The translations under genes were made by a program, and so were the position numbers. From Undibacter mobilis (GTDB lineage: Bacteria > Pseudomonadota > Alphaproteobacteria > Rhizobiales > Xanthobacteraceae), in contig NZ_QRGO01000002.1 of assembly GCF_003367195.1 (NCBI RefSeq), positions 186,001-250,000 on the forward strand: 64,000 bases of DNA, in the 5' to 3' direction. Under the pieces are notes generated by a model. That model saw nothing but the letters and a program-made list of their open reading frames with translations, was not told the origin of the DNA and did not search any database. Below, piece by piece: positions 53,785-61,726 of the stretch (the first letter of the stretch is position 1; every line of letters starts with the position of its first letter).

Positions 53785-54681
53785 TCAAGAAATCAAGCCT
53801 TTGGGCAGCGCCATGCAATATTCGGCAATCGTCTCGGCATCGGTGAACCATACATTGTTTCCTGCCCGCACCACGCAGTGCTTCAGCGCGCGCCTCAGCG
53901 CGCGCAACCGGAAGGGCTGCCCACATACGAAGGGATGCAGGGCGATCGACATGACGAGCGGATGTTTCTCGGATTGATCCAGCATCTCGTCGAATTGATC
54001 GATGATCATACGTTCGAAATGCTCGCCGGTATGATCCCTCAGCACGTTGCTGCCGATATCGTTCAGTTCCATCGGATATGGCACGGACAGGATTGGCCCC
54101 GAGCGGGTCCCGATCCAGACCGGCTGATCGTCGAGCGGCCAGCCCAGCGTATGCGTATAGCCGGCCTCCACGAGCAGATCCGGCGTCACCCTGGATTCAG
54201 CCGCCGCCGGACCCATCCAGCCGGTCGGCCGCCGTCCGAAATGCGCGGCGATAAGATCGGTGGTCTCGGCAATGACTCGCGCCTCATCGTGCTCCCACAT
54301 CGTGTTGAGCAGTTCACCGTTGGTGCGGCCATGTGCGCATATTGAATCGCCGCGCCGCTTGATGCGTTCGACGACCTGAGGATAATGTTCGCAAACCAGA
54401 CTATTGAGCAGGATCGACGCCGGCAATCCAAGCTCCTCAAACAAGTCGAAAACCTTCCAGATTCCGACACGCAGGCCGTAATCACGCCAGGCATAGTTGC
54501 GCTGCGTCTGCGGTCCGGCTGTTCGCGAGAACGGATCATTTCCAATGCCAGCCATGAAAGCAAAGTGCTCGACATTCAGGCCGATGTAAAAGGCCAGACG
54601 CTTGCCGTCCGGCCACTGATAGGTCGGACGTTCGTCGATCGGCGAATAGCCGTAACGCCCGTGCGTCGGCAGCTTAAGCAT
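53785..54681 (-). CDS. Polysaccharide-deacetylase-fold hydrolase, PuuE/imidase-like
   Basis: A 298-residue NodB-fold protein of the PuuE subgroup, whose characterised members are not polysaccharide deacetylases but open cyclic amides (allantoinase PuuE, cyclic imide hydrolases). Typical elements: GRYGYSPIDERP at the start, FYIGLNVEHF, CAHGRTNGE near 117-125, and ALHPFVCGQPFRLRAL near 247-262 with the late histidine. The classical TYDDG metal motif of chitin deacetylases is absent, as in PuuE. Neighbour to an isochorismatase-family gene, which would cut a linear amide. Substrate inferred, not shown. Confidence 0.85.
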   Translation of the reverse strand: MLKLPTHGRYGYSPIDERPTYQWPDGKRLAFYIGLNVEHFAFMAGIGNDPFSRTAGPQTQRNYAWRDYGLRVGIWKVFDLFEELGLPASILLNSLVCEHYPQVVERIKRRGDSICAHGRTNGELLNTMWEHDEARVIAETTDLIAAHFGRRPTGWMGPAAAESRVTPDLLVEAGYTHTLGWPLDDQPVWIGTRSGPILSVPYPMELNDIGSNVLRDHTGEHFERMIIDQFDEMLDQSEKHPLVMSIALHPFVCGQPFRLRALRRALKHCVVRAGNNVWFTDAETIAEYCMALPKGLIS

Positions 54682-54722
54682 GGGAGCGCCCTTTCCGCGA
54701 CTACTCGGTCACTTGCGGGGAC

Positions 54723-55424
54723 CTAAAGCGCAGCGGCCTTTGGCAAGCCTTCGAAATACTGTAGACACATTTCGAGCGTGACGACATCCCCGTACTTTTG
54801 GTCGACGTCGAACAGGTTGGCGTCCATCACCGCGTCACTGCGGTCGGCGACGCCCTCCCGCACGATCATGCAGCGAATGTCGCGCATGAAGCCATCGACC
54901 GCGGTCGCGCGCACGCACCCGCTCATACTCGTGCCGCAGATGAGCAGCGTATCGATCTGCTGTACGCCGAGAAAGACCTCAAGGTCCGTCCGGAAGAATG
55001 CGCTCGGCCGCCACTTGCGGATGAGTCGATCGCCCGGTTGCGGCGTGAGCTCGTCGATGATGGCAGCGCCGCGGCTCCCCTCGATCTGCACGCTGCTGAG
55101 CCCGTGATGCTTCGTTTTCAAGCGCCAAAGGCCGGCGCTCGAACCGTCCGCCGCGACCAACCCTTGCGTATAGATGACCGGCGCCTTGTGCTTGCGCGCG
55201 GCCGCCGACAGCTGCTTGATCGGCTCGTAAGTGGACGTGATGGAAGGATAGAGCGTCGTCGGCGCATCCTTATCGCAGAAGTCATTCTGCATATCGATAA
55301 GCAGAACCGCCGGACGTTTGCCGAAACCGATGCGCTGGCCCATGCCCTGGCGGGCGTAGACTTCGTTCGAAGCGCTATCCGACTTTATGACGGTCTTCAA
55401 GGTTGCCGCGACGGAACTATTCAT
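54723..55424 (-). CDS. Isochorismatase-family cysteine amidohydrolase
   Basis: A 233-residue cysteine hydrolase. The catalytic triad is Asp44 in VLLIDMQNDFCD, Lys137 in LIRKWRPSAF, and Cys170 in GTSMSGCVRATAVDGF. The GTSMSGCVRATAVDG box is nearest to N-carbamoylsarcosine amidohydrolase and maleamate amidohydrolase (NicF) types. It probably hydrolyses a carbamoyl or amide group to release ammonia. It is 26 bases after the ABC ATPase gene and 41 before the deacetylase-fold gene, in one operon. Confidence 0.9.
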   Translation of the reverse strand: MNSSVAATLKTVIKSDSASNEVYARQGMGQRIGFGKRPAVLLIDMQNDFCDKDAPTTLYPSITSTYEPIKQLSAAARKHKAPVIYTQGLVAADGSSAGLWRLKTKHHGLSSVQIEGSRGAAIIDELTPQPGDRLIRKWRPSAFFRTDLEVFLGVQQIDTLLICGTSMSGCVRATAVDGFMRDIRCMIVREGVADRSDAVMDANLFDVDQKYGDVVTLEMCLQYFEGLPKAAAL

Positions 55425-55450
55425 GTGGCTGGCACTCCGATTATTGATCG

Positions 55451-56251
55451 TTAGGCTGCGAAATTCTTGTCATAGGTATCGCCCGTCAACGCGCTGGCAC
55501 GCTTGAGGAGATCTTCGATCTCGCGGCGGCAGTCGTTGAATTCATGCCCCGTGGGATCTCGCGGACGGTCAAATTTGATCGGCACATCCGCAAGAATTCT
55601 GCCCGGACGCGCGGTCATGACGACGACCCGATCCCCCAACAAGACGGCTTCTTCGACGCTATGGGTGATGAACATGACCGTCAGGTTCATCTCTTTGGAG
55701 AGGCGGCTCAGTTCGCGCTGAAGCGACAAGCGGGTCTGCGCATCGAGCGCGGCGAATGGCTCGTCCATGAGGAGAATTTTCGGGCCGTTGACAAGAACGC
55801 GCGCCAGCGCGGCCCGCTGGCGCATCCCGGCCGAGAGTTCATGCGGATAGCGCGTTGCTGCCGATTCCAGGCCGACCGTCAGCAGCATCGCGTCGACGGC
55901 CTCACGCATTTTCTCCCGCGACACGCCGCGTTCGCGTGGGCCGTACTCAATGTTGCGCCGGAGATTGAGCCAGGGGAAAAGCGCGTATTCCTGAAACACG
56001 ACCGCACGGTCGGCGCCGGGGCCTTCGATGGGCCGGCCATCCACGAGCATTTGACCTGATGTTTTGCCTTCGAAACCAGCCAGCATGTAGAGCAACGATG
56101 TTTTGCCGCAGCCGCTCGGACCTATAACCGTGACAAACTCGCCGCGCTGAATTTGAAGCGAGAGATCCTTGAAGGCTACGACCCGTTCTCCACGGGTATC
56201 CAGATAGGTTTTACCGAGCTGAATACATTCGATTCGCGGAACTGCGTTCAT
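55451..56251 (-). CDS. ABC transporter ATPase (SsuB/TauB type)
   Basis: A 266-residue nucleotide-binding subunit. Walker A GPSGCGKTS is at 44-52, the signature is LSAGMRQRAALARVL, Walker B is ILLMDEPFAALD, and the switch histidine is in FITHSVEEAVLL. It belongs to the nitrate/sulfonate/taurine/hydroxymethylpyrimidine import subgroup. The ATG 56251 overlaps the stop of the permease gene by four bases (ATGA). It powers uptake with the adjacent permease and binding protein. Confidence 0.95.
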   Translation of the reverse strand: MNAVPRIECIQLGKTYLDTRGERVVAFKDLSLQIQRGEFVTVIGPSGCGKTSLLYMLAGFEGKTSGQMLVDGRPIEGPGADRAVVFQEYALFPWLNLRRNIEYGPRERGVSREKMREAVDAMLLTVGLESAATRYPHELSAGMRQRAALARVLVNGPKILLMDEPFAALDAQTRLSLQRELSRLSKEMNLTVMFITHSVEEAVLLGDRVVVMTARPGRILADVPIKFDRPRDPTGHEFNDCRREIEDLLKRASALTGDTYDKNFAA

Positions 56252-57120
56252 CGGCCTACAAGTCCCCGTTGCCAGCGTAGCGACATATTGGAAAGGCTTA
56301 CCAGCAGCCAATCGGAGAAAAGGCCGAACAGCCCGACGCTTATGATTGCGGCGACGATGAGGTCAAGACGGTTCACCTGATAGGCGGACCAGAGCGCGTA
56401 ACCAAGCCCACCCTGCACAGCGAGCATTTCGGCGACGATGACGAGCACCCACGACAGCCCGAGCCCGATACGCAGGCCGGCGAAAACGGCGGGCAATGTG
56501 GACGGCAAGACCACACGCCACAGAACTTTGCGCGCAGGCGTTCCTAACATCCGCGCGGCACGGATGAGCGTGCGCGGCGTTTGGCGCGCGCCCGCGGCAA
56601 TATTGGTGGCAATGGGGAAGAACGCGCCGAAGGCGATAAGCGATATCGCCGCAGTTTCGTGAATGCCGAAAAAGAAAACGACGAAAGGCACCCAGGCCGT
56701 CGTCGGAATGGCACGCAGGAAGTTGACCATATTCTCGAACAGGTCATTCATCAATGCGTACCAGCCAAGCATCAGGCCGAACGTCGCTCCAGCCGCCGAC
56801 GCTATGGCAAAGCCGGCGGCGACGCGGCGCACGCTCAAAAGCGCATAGGTGCCCCAGGTCCCCGAATACCACGCCAGCGGCGTGACGGGACCGGCGATCC
56901 ATTCATACCAACTCTCGATGACGGCCGCAGGCGAAGGAATCGACGAGGAAGGTGCCCACCCTGTGGCCGCAGCCAATTGCCATACCGCCAGGATAACGGC
57001 AGGCACGATGAGGCCGCGGAGAAGGCGGCTGGCGAAGAGCACGCTCAGCCTTCGCCTGCCGGGCGGTTCATCCGCCCGGGACTCTGGTTGAGTAATGGCT
57101 GCGCCGATCGGTTGGGCCAT
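56248..57120 (-). CDS. ABC transporter permease (SsuC/TauC type)
   Basis: A 290-residue inner-membrane subunit with about six helices (30-50, 83-105, 112-132, 140-165, 210-230, 252-270). The EAA loop is RAARMLGTPARKVLWRVVLPSTLPAVFAGLRIGLG, matching the consensus with Gly at position 7 and the LP end. It begins 5 bases after the binding-protein stop. The three genes form a complete importer. An N-terminal soluble stretch of about 30 residues is Arg-rich. Confidence 0.95.
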   Translation of the reverse strand: MAQPIGAAITQPESRADEPPGRRRLSVLFASRLLRGLIVPAVILAVWQLAAATGWAPSSSIPSPAAVIESWYEWIAGPVTPLAWYSGTWGTYALLSVRRVAAGFAIASAAGATFGLMLGWYALMNDLFENMVNFLRAIPTTAWVPFVVFFFGIHETAAISLIAFGAFFPIATNIAAGARQTPRTLIRAARMLGTPARKVLWRVVLPSTLPAVFAGLRIGLGLSWVLVIVAEMLAVQGGLGYALWSAYQVNRLDLIVAAIISVGLFGLFSDWLLVSLSNMSLRWQRGLVGR

Positions 57121-57125
57121 ACAGG

Positions 57126-58151
57126 CTACCGTCTCACGATCGCAAGCGCTTCTTTTGGCGGGCCGGTCAGTTCGGCACGGCTCTTGCCGGTAGCCGCCAT
57201 CAGAGGAGCAAAATCAATGAGGCTTTCGACTTTCCCGGACGCGTCGGTTTTGGTGAAGCCGAATTGCGGACCGAGCTTCGCCGCGCCGACGATAGCGTTG
57301 ACGTCAATTTTCTCGCTGAAGACCATGTTGCGGAACGACAGTGCCGCCACTTCCGGCGTCACGCCGGTGACACTTACCACGAGCTTCTTGAAGTACTCTT
57401 CGTCCCTGATTTCCTGCATGCTGGCGAGGTACGCCTTCATCAGATTTGTCGCCAGTTCCTTGTCGGCGAGAAGATCCGAACTCGCCAGCAGCCCGGAATT
57501 CGCATTGCCGAGCGAGCAAGCGCCAATGTCGAGTTTCGGCGGATAGTGTCCAACTCCTGAAACGACCAGCTGGTCCGACTGGGGTGAAAACAGGACAACG
57601 CCGTCGACGTCGCCACGGCGCAGCGCTTCCGTTGCGGTGGCGCCGACCGAAACATTCACCAGTTTGATTTTGCCGACGTCCGCGCCGCCTTCCTTGGCCG
57701 CGATCAGGAACTGCACACGGGCCCATGTCCCCGGAACGACGCCGATATTCCGTCCTTCGAGTTCGGACCATTTGTTTACCTCGACGCCCTTGCGCATGAC
57801 GAGGTTCTGGGCGCCGTACTGGTTTGCCGCGATATAGCGCAGATTGGTTATATTTTGATCGGCCACGGTCGACATCGTGTCGATGCCGCAGGTAGCGGAA
57901 TTGGTCTGCCCGAGGTGCGCTGCCCGCGCCTGTTCCGCATATGTGAACAAAATCGACATCTCGACGCTGAAGCCAAAACGAGGTGCGACGGTACCAAGAT
58001 TCCAAACAGGCGCAGCCGCGTTCCGCGAAGCCGCAATTTTAACGACCAGGCCGGAAGCAGCATAAGAAACGTTCGCCACCGCAATTCCAGCTAAACCCAC
58101 AGCCGACGCGCCAAGAAAAGCACGGCGATCAAGCAAATATTCGTTCTTCAT
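57126..58151 (-). CDS. ABC transporter substrate-binding protein (NMT1/SsuA-like)
   Basis: A 341-residue periplasmic receptor. The signal MKNEYLLDRRAFLGASAVGLAGIAVA has DRRAFLG, a twin-arginine motif, so export is probably by Tat. The mature part is the two-domain type II fold of NMT1/ThiY/SsuA receptors: NIGVVPGTWARVQFL in the middle and WSELEGRNIG before it. Such receptors bind small N- or S-containing acids and heterocycles. A sigma70-like promoter lies upstream (58217-58246). ATG 58151 is well placed. Confidence 0.92.
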   Translation of the reverse strand: MKNEYLLDRRAFLGASAVGLAGIAVANVSYAASGLVVKIAASRNAAAPVWNLGTVAPRFGFSVEMSILFTYAEQARAAHLGQTNSATCGIDTMSTVADQNITNLRYIAANQYGAQNLVMRKGVEVNKWSELEGRNIGVVPGTWARVQFLIAAKEGGADVGKIKLVNVSVGATATEALRRGDVDGVVLFSPQSDQLVVSGVGHYPPKLDIGACSLGNANSGLLASSDLLADKELATNLMKAYLASMQEIRDEEYFKKLVVSVTGVTPEVAALSFRNMVFSEKIDVNAIVGAAKLGPQFGFTKTDASGKVESLIDFAPLMAATGKSRAELTGPPKEALAIVRR

Positions 58152-58196
58152 AATGAAGCCCCTCGCGCCGGTTTAATCGCGGCGGCTTGTTGATGT

Positions 58197-58256
58197 TGGC
58201 ATCTGTGCCACTTTTGATATTCCTACCATTTTACGTACGGTGTCAATGCCAGCATT
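58197..58256 (-). promoter_or_regulatory. Sigma70-type promoter with two dyads, upstream of the ABC transporter operon
   Basis: On the minus strand TTGACA (58246-58241) is a perfect -35 box, an 18-base spacer follows, and GAATAT (58222-58217) serves as -10. A dyad TGGCA-TCTG-TGCCA covers 58197-58210 at the expected transcript start, and another, AATGC-CA-GCATT, covers 58245-58256 over the -35 box. These are positioned as repressor operators. The promoter reads into the receptor, permease, ATPase and hydrolase genes. Confidence 0.65.
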
Positions 58257-58284
58257 TAGGCAGACTGCCGACGTTGCGAGCCAT

Positions 58285-59412
58285 CTAATGATCGCCCCTG
58301 CTCTCTCGCGCGTGCTGAACAAGGGCGAGAAAGCGAAACAGGCCGTGCACGAATTTGCCGTAGGGCATCGTCAGGAAGAGTGCAAAAACAACGCCAAGAT
58401 GCACTGCCAGCAGGACACCCATGGCCGGCGTCGCGCGCAGCACAAGCAGCGCAAGACCGGTGACGCTTGTCAGCAGCAGCATGACGATGAAGGCGACGTC
58501 CATGCCTGATTTCGTCTCATCGAGAAGCTCTGGCGCCCGCTTGAACTTCGCGACGAGCAAGCCGACCGGGCCAACGATGAGCCCTATGCCACCGAGCGTA
58601 CCGAATACGACGGGCAAGTCCCACCACGGATATGGCGCCTCACGGCCGAGGAAATAGTGATAGAGCGTCGCCACCGTTGTTGAAGCAAGGCAGAGCAGAA
58701 AACCATAGAACGTCGCGTGATGGTAATGCTTGCGGCGATCGGTCGGCTTGTCATCATCGTTCATGCAGCCAGCCCCGCCGCCGTCGAGATAGCGCAGACT
58801 GCCCGCATCTTTAACTGCCTGCAGGAAAGCGCCGATCCCGCCTGCGGGCGTATTCCCGGCAATATCACGCCAGAAAGCCCGCATACTCATGGTCAGCGCC
58901 AGGATGGCATAGACGAACACACCGCCAAAGAGGAGCGCCATGACATTGTGCGGCATCAGCCGATAGAAGGCGCCTGGTCCCACATGTGTCCCGGTCAACA
59001 CTGATGGATCGGCCCAGATGAAAAAGCCAAGGAGGAACGCCGCAACGCTGAACGCTGCAATCAGGCTAATTGCCAGCCCATTGCGTGCGAACAGGCCTGA
59101 CAATGCGCCGGGCCAAGCATAGGTCTGGTAGGACTCTCCGCGCACGCGCGCCAGCGTGCGCGGCACATTGACGTCGAACTCATGGGGCGGCGAGAACTGG
59201 CAATCCGCGTAGCAGGCACCGCAGCCATGGCAAAGATTGGCCAGAAAATTGAGATCGCCGTCTTTGAAAAGGTTGCGGCGCTCCATTGCCGGAAACACCG
59301 CGCAAAGGCCCTCGCAGTAACGGCACGAGTTGCATATGACCATCAGCCGGTCGGCTTCGGCCAACGCCCGTGTCGGATGCGCCATGGTCGTGTGCATGTC
59401 AATTGCGCGCAT
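58285..59412 (-). CDS. tcuB: Tricarballylate utilization iron-sulfur/cytochrome protein TcuB-like
   Basis: A 375-residue membrane protein that passes electrons from TcuA to the quinone pool. Two ferredoxin-type clusters are coded by CNSCRYCEGLCAVFP (residues 27-41) and CHGCGACYADCQFSPP (62-77). Then follow about six helices (near 113-131, 146-170, 220-245 and on), with histidines suited to haem binding (HYHHATF). ATG 59412 is preferred, with GGGGAG ahead; it overlaps tcuA by 14 bases. The order tcuA-tcuB is standard; no tcuC carrier is present. Confidence 0.93.
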   Translation of the reverse strand: MRAIDMHTTMAHPTRALAEADRLMVICNSCRYCEGLCAVFPAMERRNLFKDGDLNFLANLCHGCGACYADCQFSPPHEFDVNVPRTLARVRGESYQTYAWPGALSGLFARNGLAISLIAAFSVAAFLLGFFIWADPSVLTGTHVGPGAFYRLMPHNVMALLFGGVFVYAILALTMSMRAFWRDIAGNTPAGGIGAFLQAVKDAGSLRYLDGGGAGCMNDDDKPTDRRKHYHHATFYGFLLCLASTTVATLYHYFLGREAPYPWWDLPVVFGTLGGIGLIVGPVGLLVAKFKRAPELLDETKSGMDVAFIVMLLLTSVTGLALLVLRATPAMGVLLAVHLGVVFALFLTMPYGKFVHGLFRFLALVQHARESRGDH

Positions 59413-60796
59413 TCTTCGCTGCTCCCCGTCCCGCTATGCGCCCGGAGACGCTGCCGATCATCATGCCGATGCCGGCGGCGTAGCCTTTGGTCAGCACATT
59501 GCCGGCCATGATCTCGCCTGCCGCAAACATGTTGGCGGCAGGTTTCCCGTCGGCCATCAGCATCCGCGACTCCAAATTCACGCGTACGCCGAGATAGGTG
59601 AAGGTAATGCCGGGCCGCACCGGGTAGGCATAGAACGGCGCTTGTTCAATTCGGCGCGCCCAATGCGTCTTCGGCGGCGTAACGCCCTCTGTGCGGCAAT
59701 CGTCGAGATCGGCATGATTGAACGTACCTGGCCGAACTCCCGCGTTGAAATCACCGATCGTCTTTTCCAGGGCGTCGGCGTCGAGACCGAGCTTGCCCGC
59801 AAGGTCCCGGATGCTGCCGGCCGTAATCGGCGGAAACAGCGACGGCATGAACAACCTCAACGACGAGGCATCGAATATGATGTAGGCAATTTGATCGGGC
59901 TGCTGCGCCACAAGGCGGCCCCAGATGGCATACCGCTTCGGCCAGATATCCTCGCCTTCATCGTAGAAACGCTGGGCGTGCTTGTTTACCACCACACCGA
60001 ACACGACGCAGTCGAGCCGCGTGATAATGCCGCCGTCGTATTTTGGGGCCCGCGCGTCGATCGCCACCGCATGACACTGCGTCGGATCGCCGGTTTCCTG
60101 CACGCCGGCATTGTGCAACATCTTGAGCACCGAACCACGGTTATACGGCGTACCGCGGATGAGAAAATTCTCGGCCGCATCGCCCCAGTATTCTTTCAGC
60201 CATTCGATGTTCGATTCAAAGCCGCCGGCGGCCGCAACCAGCGTGCGGGCCCGTACCTGATGCGGCTTGCTTTCGTGCGTCACCGTCGCCGACAGGAACA
60301 TGCCGTTTTCGATCGTGACCGCCGTAGCCGGCGCGTCATAGAGAATATCGATGCCGAGTTCCTCGGCCGTGTCGTAGAGCGCGTTCAACATCGCCCTGCC
60401 GCCACCGAGGAAGAAGGCATTGGTGCGCCCGAGCGTCAGCGTGCCGCCCAGCGATCGCTGGTAACGCACTCCCTGCTCCTGCAGCCAAACCAGCACTTCC
60501 TTCGACTCGCGGATCATGTGCTTAGCAAGCGGCTCGTCGGTTTTGCCTCCGGTGACGCGCAGCAGGTCGTCGAACAGTTCTTCCTCGCTATACGGCCCGG
60601 TAAGCGTCTCCGTCGCCGCGTCATGCGCGCATCGGATGTTGCGCGTGTGGCGCGTATTGCCGCCTCGATAGAACTTCGGCGCACCTTCAAGTACCAATAC
60701 CGAAGCCCCGTCACGCCGCGCCGCAATTGCGGCGCACAGCGCAGCATTGCCGCCGCCGACGACAAGAACATCATATTGCTTTTCAAGATCGACCAT
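59399..60796 (-). CDS. tcuA: FAD-dependent tricarballylate dehydrogenase TcuA-like
   Basis: A 465-residue flavoprotein of the fumarate reductase/succinate dehydrogenase type. The FAD fold is VLVVGGGNAALCAAIAARRDGASV, and LVAAAGGFESN near 186-196 and AAGEIMAGNVLTKGYAAG near 435-452 are family elements. TcuA oxidises tricarballylate to cis-aconitate in Salmonella. Here the neighbours are not those of the known operon, so it may act on a different di- or tricarboxylate; the reaction type (CH-CH to C=C with FAD) is more secure than the substrate. Confidence 0.93.
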   Translation of the reverse strand: MVDLEKQYDVLVVGGGNAALCAAIAARRDGASVLVLEGAPKFYRGGNTRHTRNIRCAHDAATETLTGPYSEEELFDDLLRVTGGKTDEPLAKHMIRESKEVLVWLQEQGVRYQRSLGGTLTLGRTNAFFLGGGRAMLNALYDTAEELGIDILYDAPATAVTIENGMFLSATVTHESKPHQVRARTLVAAAGGFESNIEWLKEYWGDAAENFLIRGTPYNRGSVLKMLHNAGVQETGDPTQCHAVAIDARAPKYDGGIITRLDCVVFGVVVNKHAQRFYDEGEDIWPKRYAIWGRLVAQQPDQIAYIIFDASSLRLFMPSLFPPITAGSIRDLAGKLGLDADALEKTIGDFNAGVRPGTFNHADLDDCRTEGVTPPKTHWARRIEQAPFYAYPVRPGITFTYLGVRVNLESRMLMADGKPAANMFAAGEIMAGNVLTKGYAAGIGMMIGSVSGRIAGRGAAKNARN

Positions 60797-60851
60797 AAAC
60801 GTCCCGGCGCCATTTCGTTACAAGACAAGTATCGTTCCAGACAGTTCGCAC

Positions 60852-61553
60852 TCAGGCATTCGGCAGCCGCGAGCGCCAGTATTCCCACGCCCGCGCGAGC
60901 GTCGCCTCCGGGAATTTCCCGGCCAGTGCGATTTCCTCATCGGTGAAAACGCTGATATCGCCAAAGGTCAGCGCACGCAGCTGAAGCTCGGCGTCGCGGC
61001 AGCCATAGATCGAGCGAAATACCAGTTCGCGCATGGACCCGCCCACAACGGTTGCTCCGTGCCGCTTCATCAGGACCATATTGCTGTCGCCGAGACACAT
61101 TGCCAGCGAGAGGGCCTCGGCCTCGCGGGTAACAAGGTGGTTCGTCGCGCCGAATCCTTCGCGCTGATCCCACATCGGCACCTGCCGTCCGATAGCGGCG
61201 CCGAGCTGCGTGACAACACGAAGCTTCAGGTCAGCGAGGCAGAACGGCATCATCGATGGTGAGTGGTGATGGCAAATCGCATTTACATCCGGCCGCATGC
61301 GATAGAGGACTGAATGGATGATGCGCTCTGAATATTGTGCGAGACCGGTCGATGATACTGGCTCACCCGAGAGGTCGTACTCCAGCACATCGGCTTCCGT
61401 CGCGAGTTCCGGCGCGATGGAGCGGGTCAGAAAGAAACGGCCTGGGTCGGTCGGGTGGCGCATGCTGACGTGGCCGAAGGCGTCCAGGACGGCTTCGCGG
61501 GTCAGCATGCGGTTGGCGAGCGTGACGAGGGTGTGCGGGCTTTCAGCAGACAT
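60852..61553 (-). CDS. Class II aldolase/adducin-family protein
   Basis: A 233-residue zinc aldolase-fold enzyme of the L-fuculose-phosphate aldolase group. The first zinc-ligand element is ICHHHSPSMMPF with the paired histidines near 94-96, and the later LMKRHGATVVGG near 153-164 gives the third histidine. The N-terminal FGHVSMRHPTDPGRFFLTRS with its Ser/Arg phosphate-binding region is common to the family. It could be an aldolase, a decarboxylase or an epimerase for a carboxylic acid. It is first in a unit with tcuA and tcuB, 55 bases apart. Confidence 0.9.
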   Translation of the reverse strand: MSAESPHTLVTLANRMLTREAVLDAFGHVSMRHPTDPGRFFLTRSIAPELATEADVLEYDLSGEPVSSTGLAQYSERIIHSVLYRMRPDVNAICHHHSPSMMPFCLADLKLRVVTQLGAAIGRQVPMWDQREGFGATNHLVTREAEALSLAMCLGDSNMVLMKRHGATVVGGSMRELVFRSIYGCRDAELQLRALTFGDISVFTDEEIALAGKFPEATLARAWEYWRSRLPNA

Positions 61554-61726
61554 CAACACAAATTTCCAAGGTGGCCATCTTGTAATAATATAGAGACTTG
61601 TATAAAAATTGGAACATCCTATTGGCGAGTTCCCATTTTATCCTCGGAAAGCGCTACAAATCGCCTCTCTCTCTCGGTTGACCGCTGTATCGAAAGTGGA
61701 AATGTCCGCCCCCGGGCTTAAAACGC
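61554..61726. promoter_or_regulatory. AT-rich divergent promoter region between the aldolase and CoA-ligase genes
   Basis: This 173-base region separates the two divergent units. CTTGTA occurs at 61579-61584 and again 18 bases later at 61597-61602 in an AT-rich stretch (AATAATATAGAG between), well suited to a LysR- or GntR-type regulator and overlapping promoters. No clean sigma70 pair could be fixed by eye. No regulator gene flanks it in the window. Confidence 0.4.
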
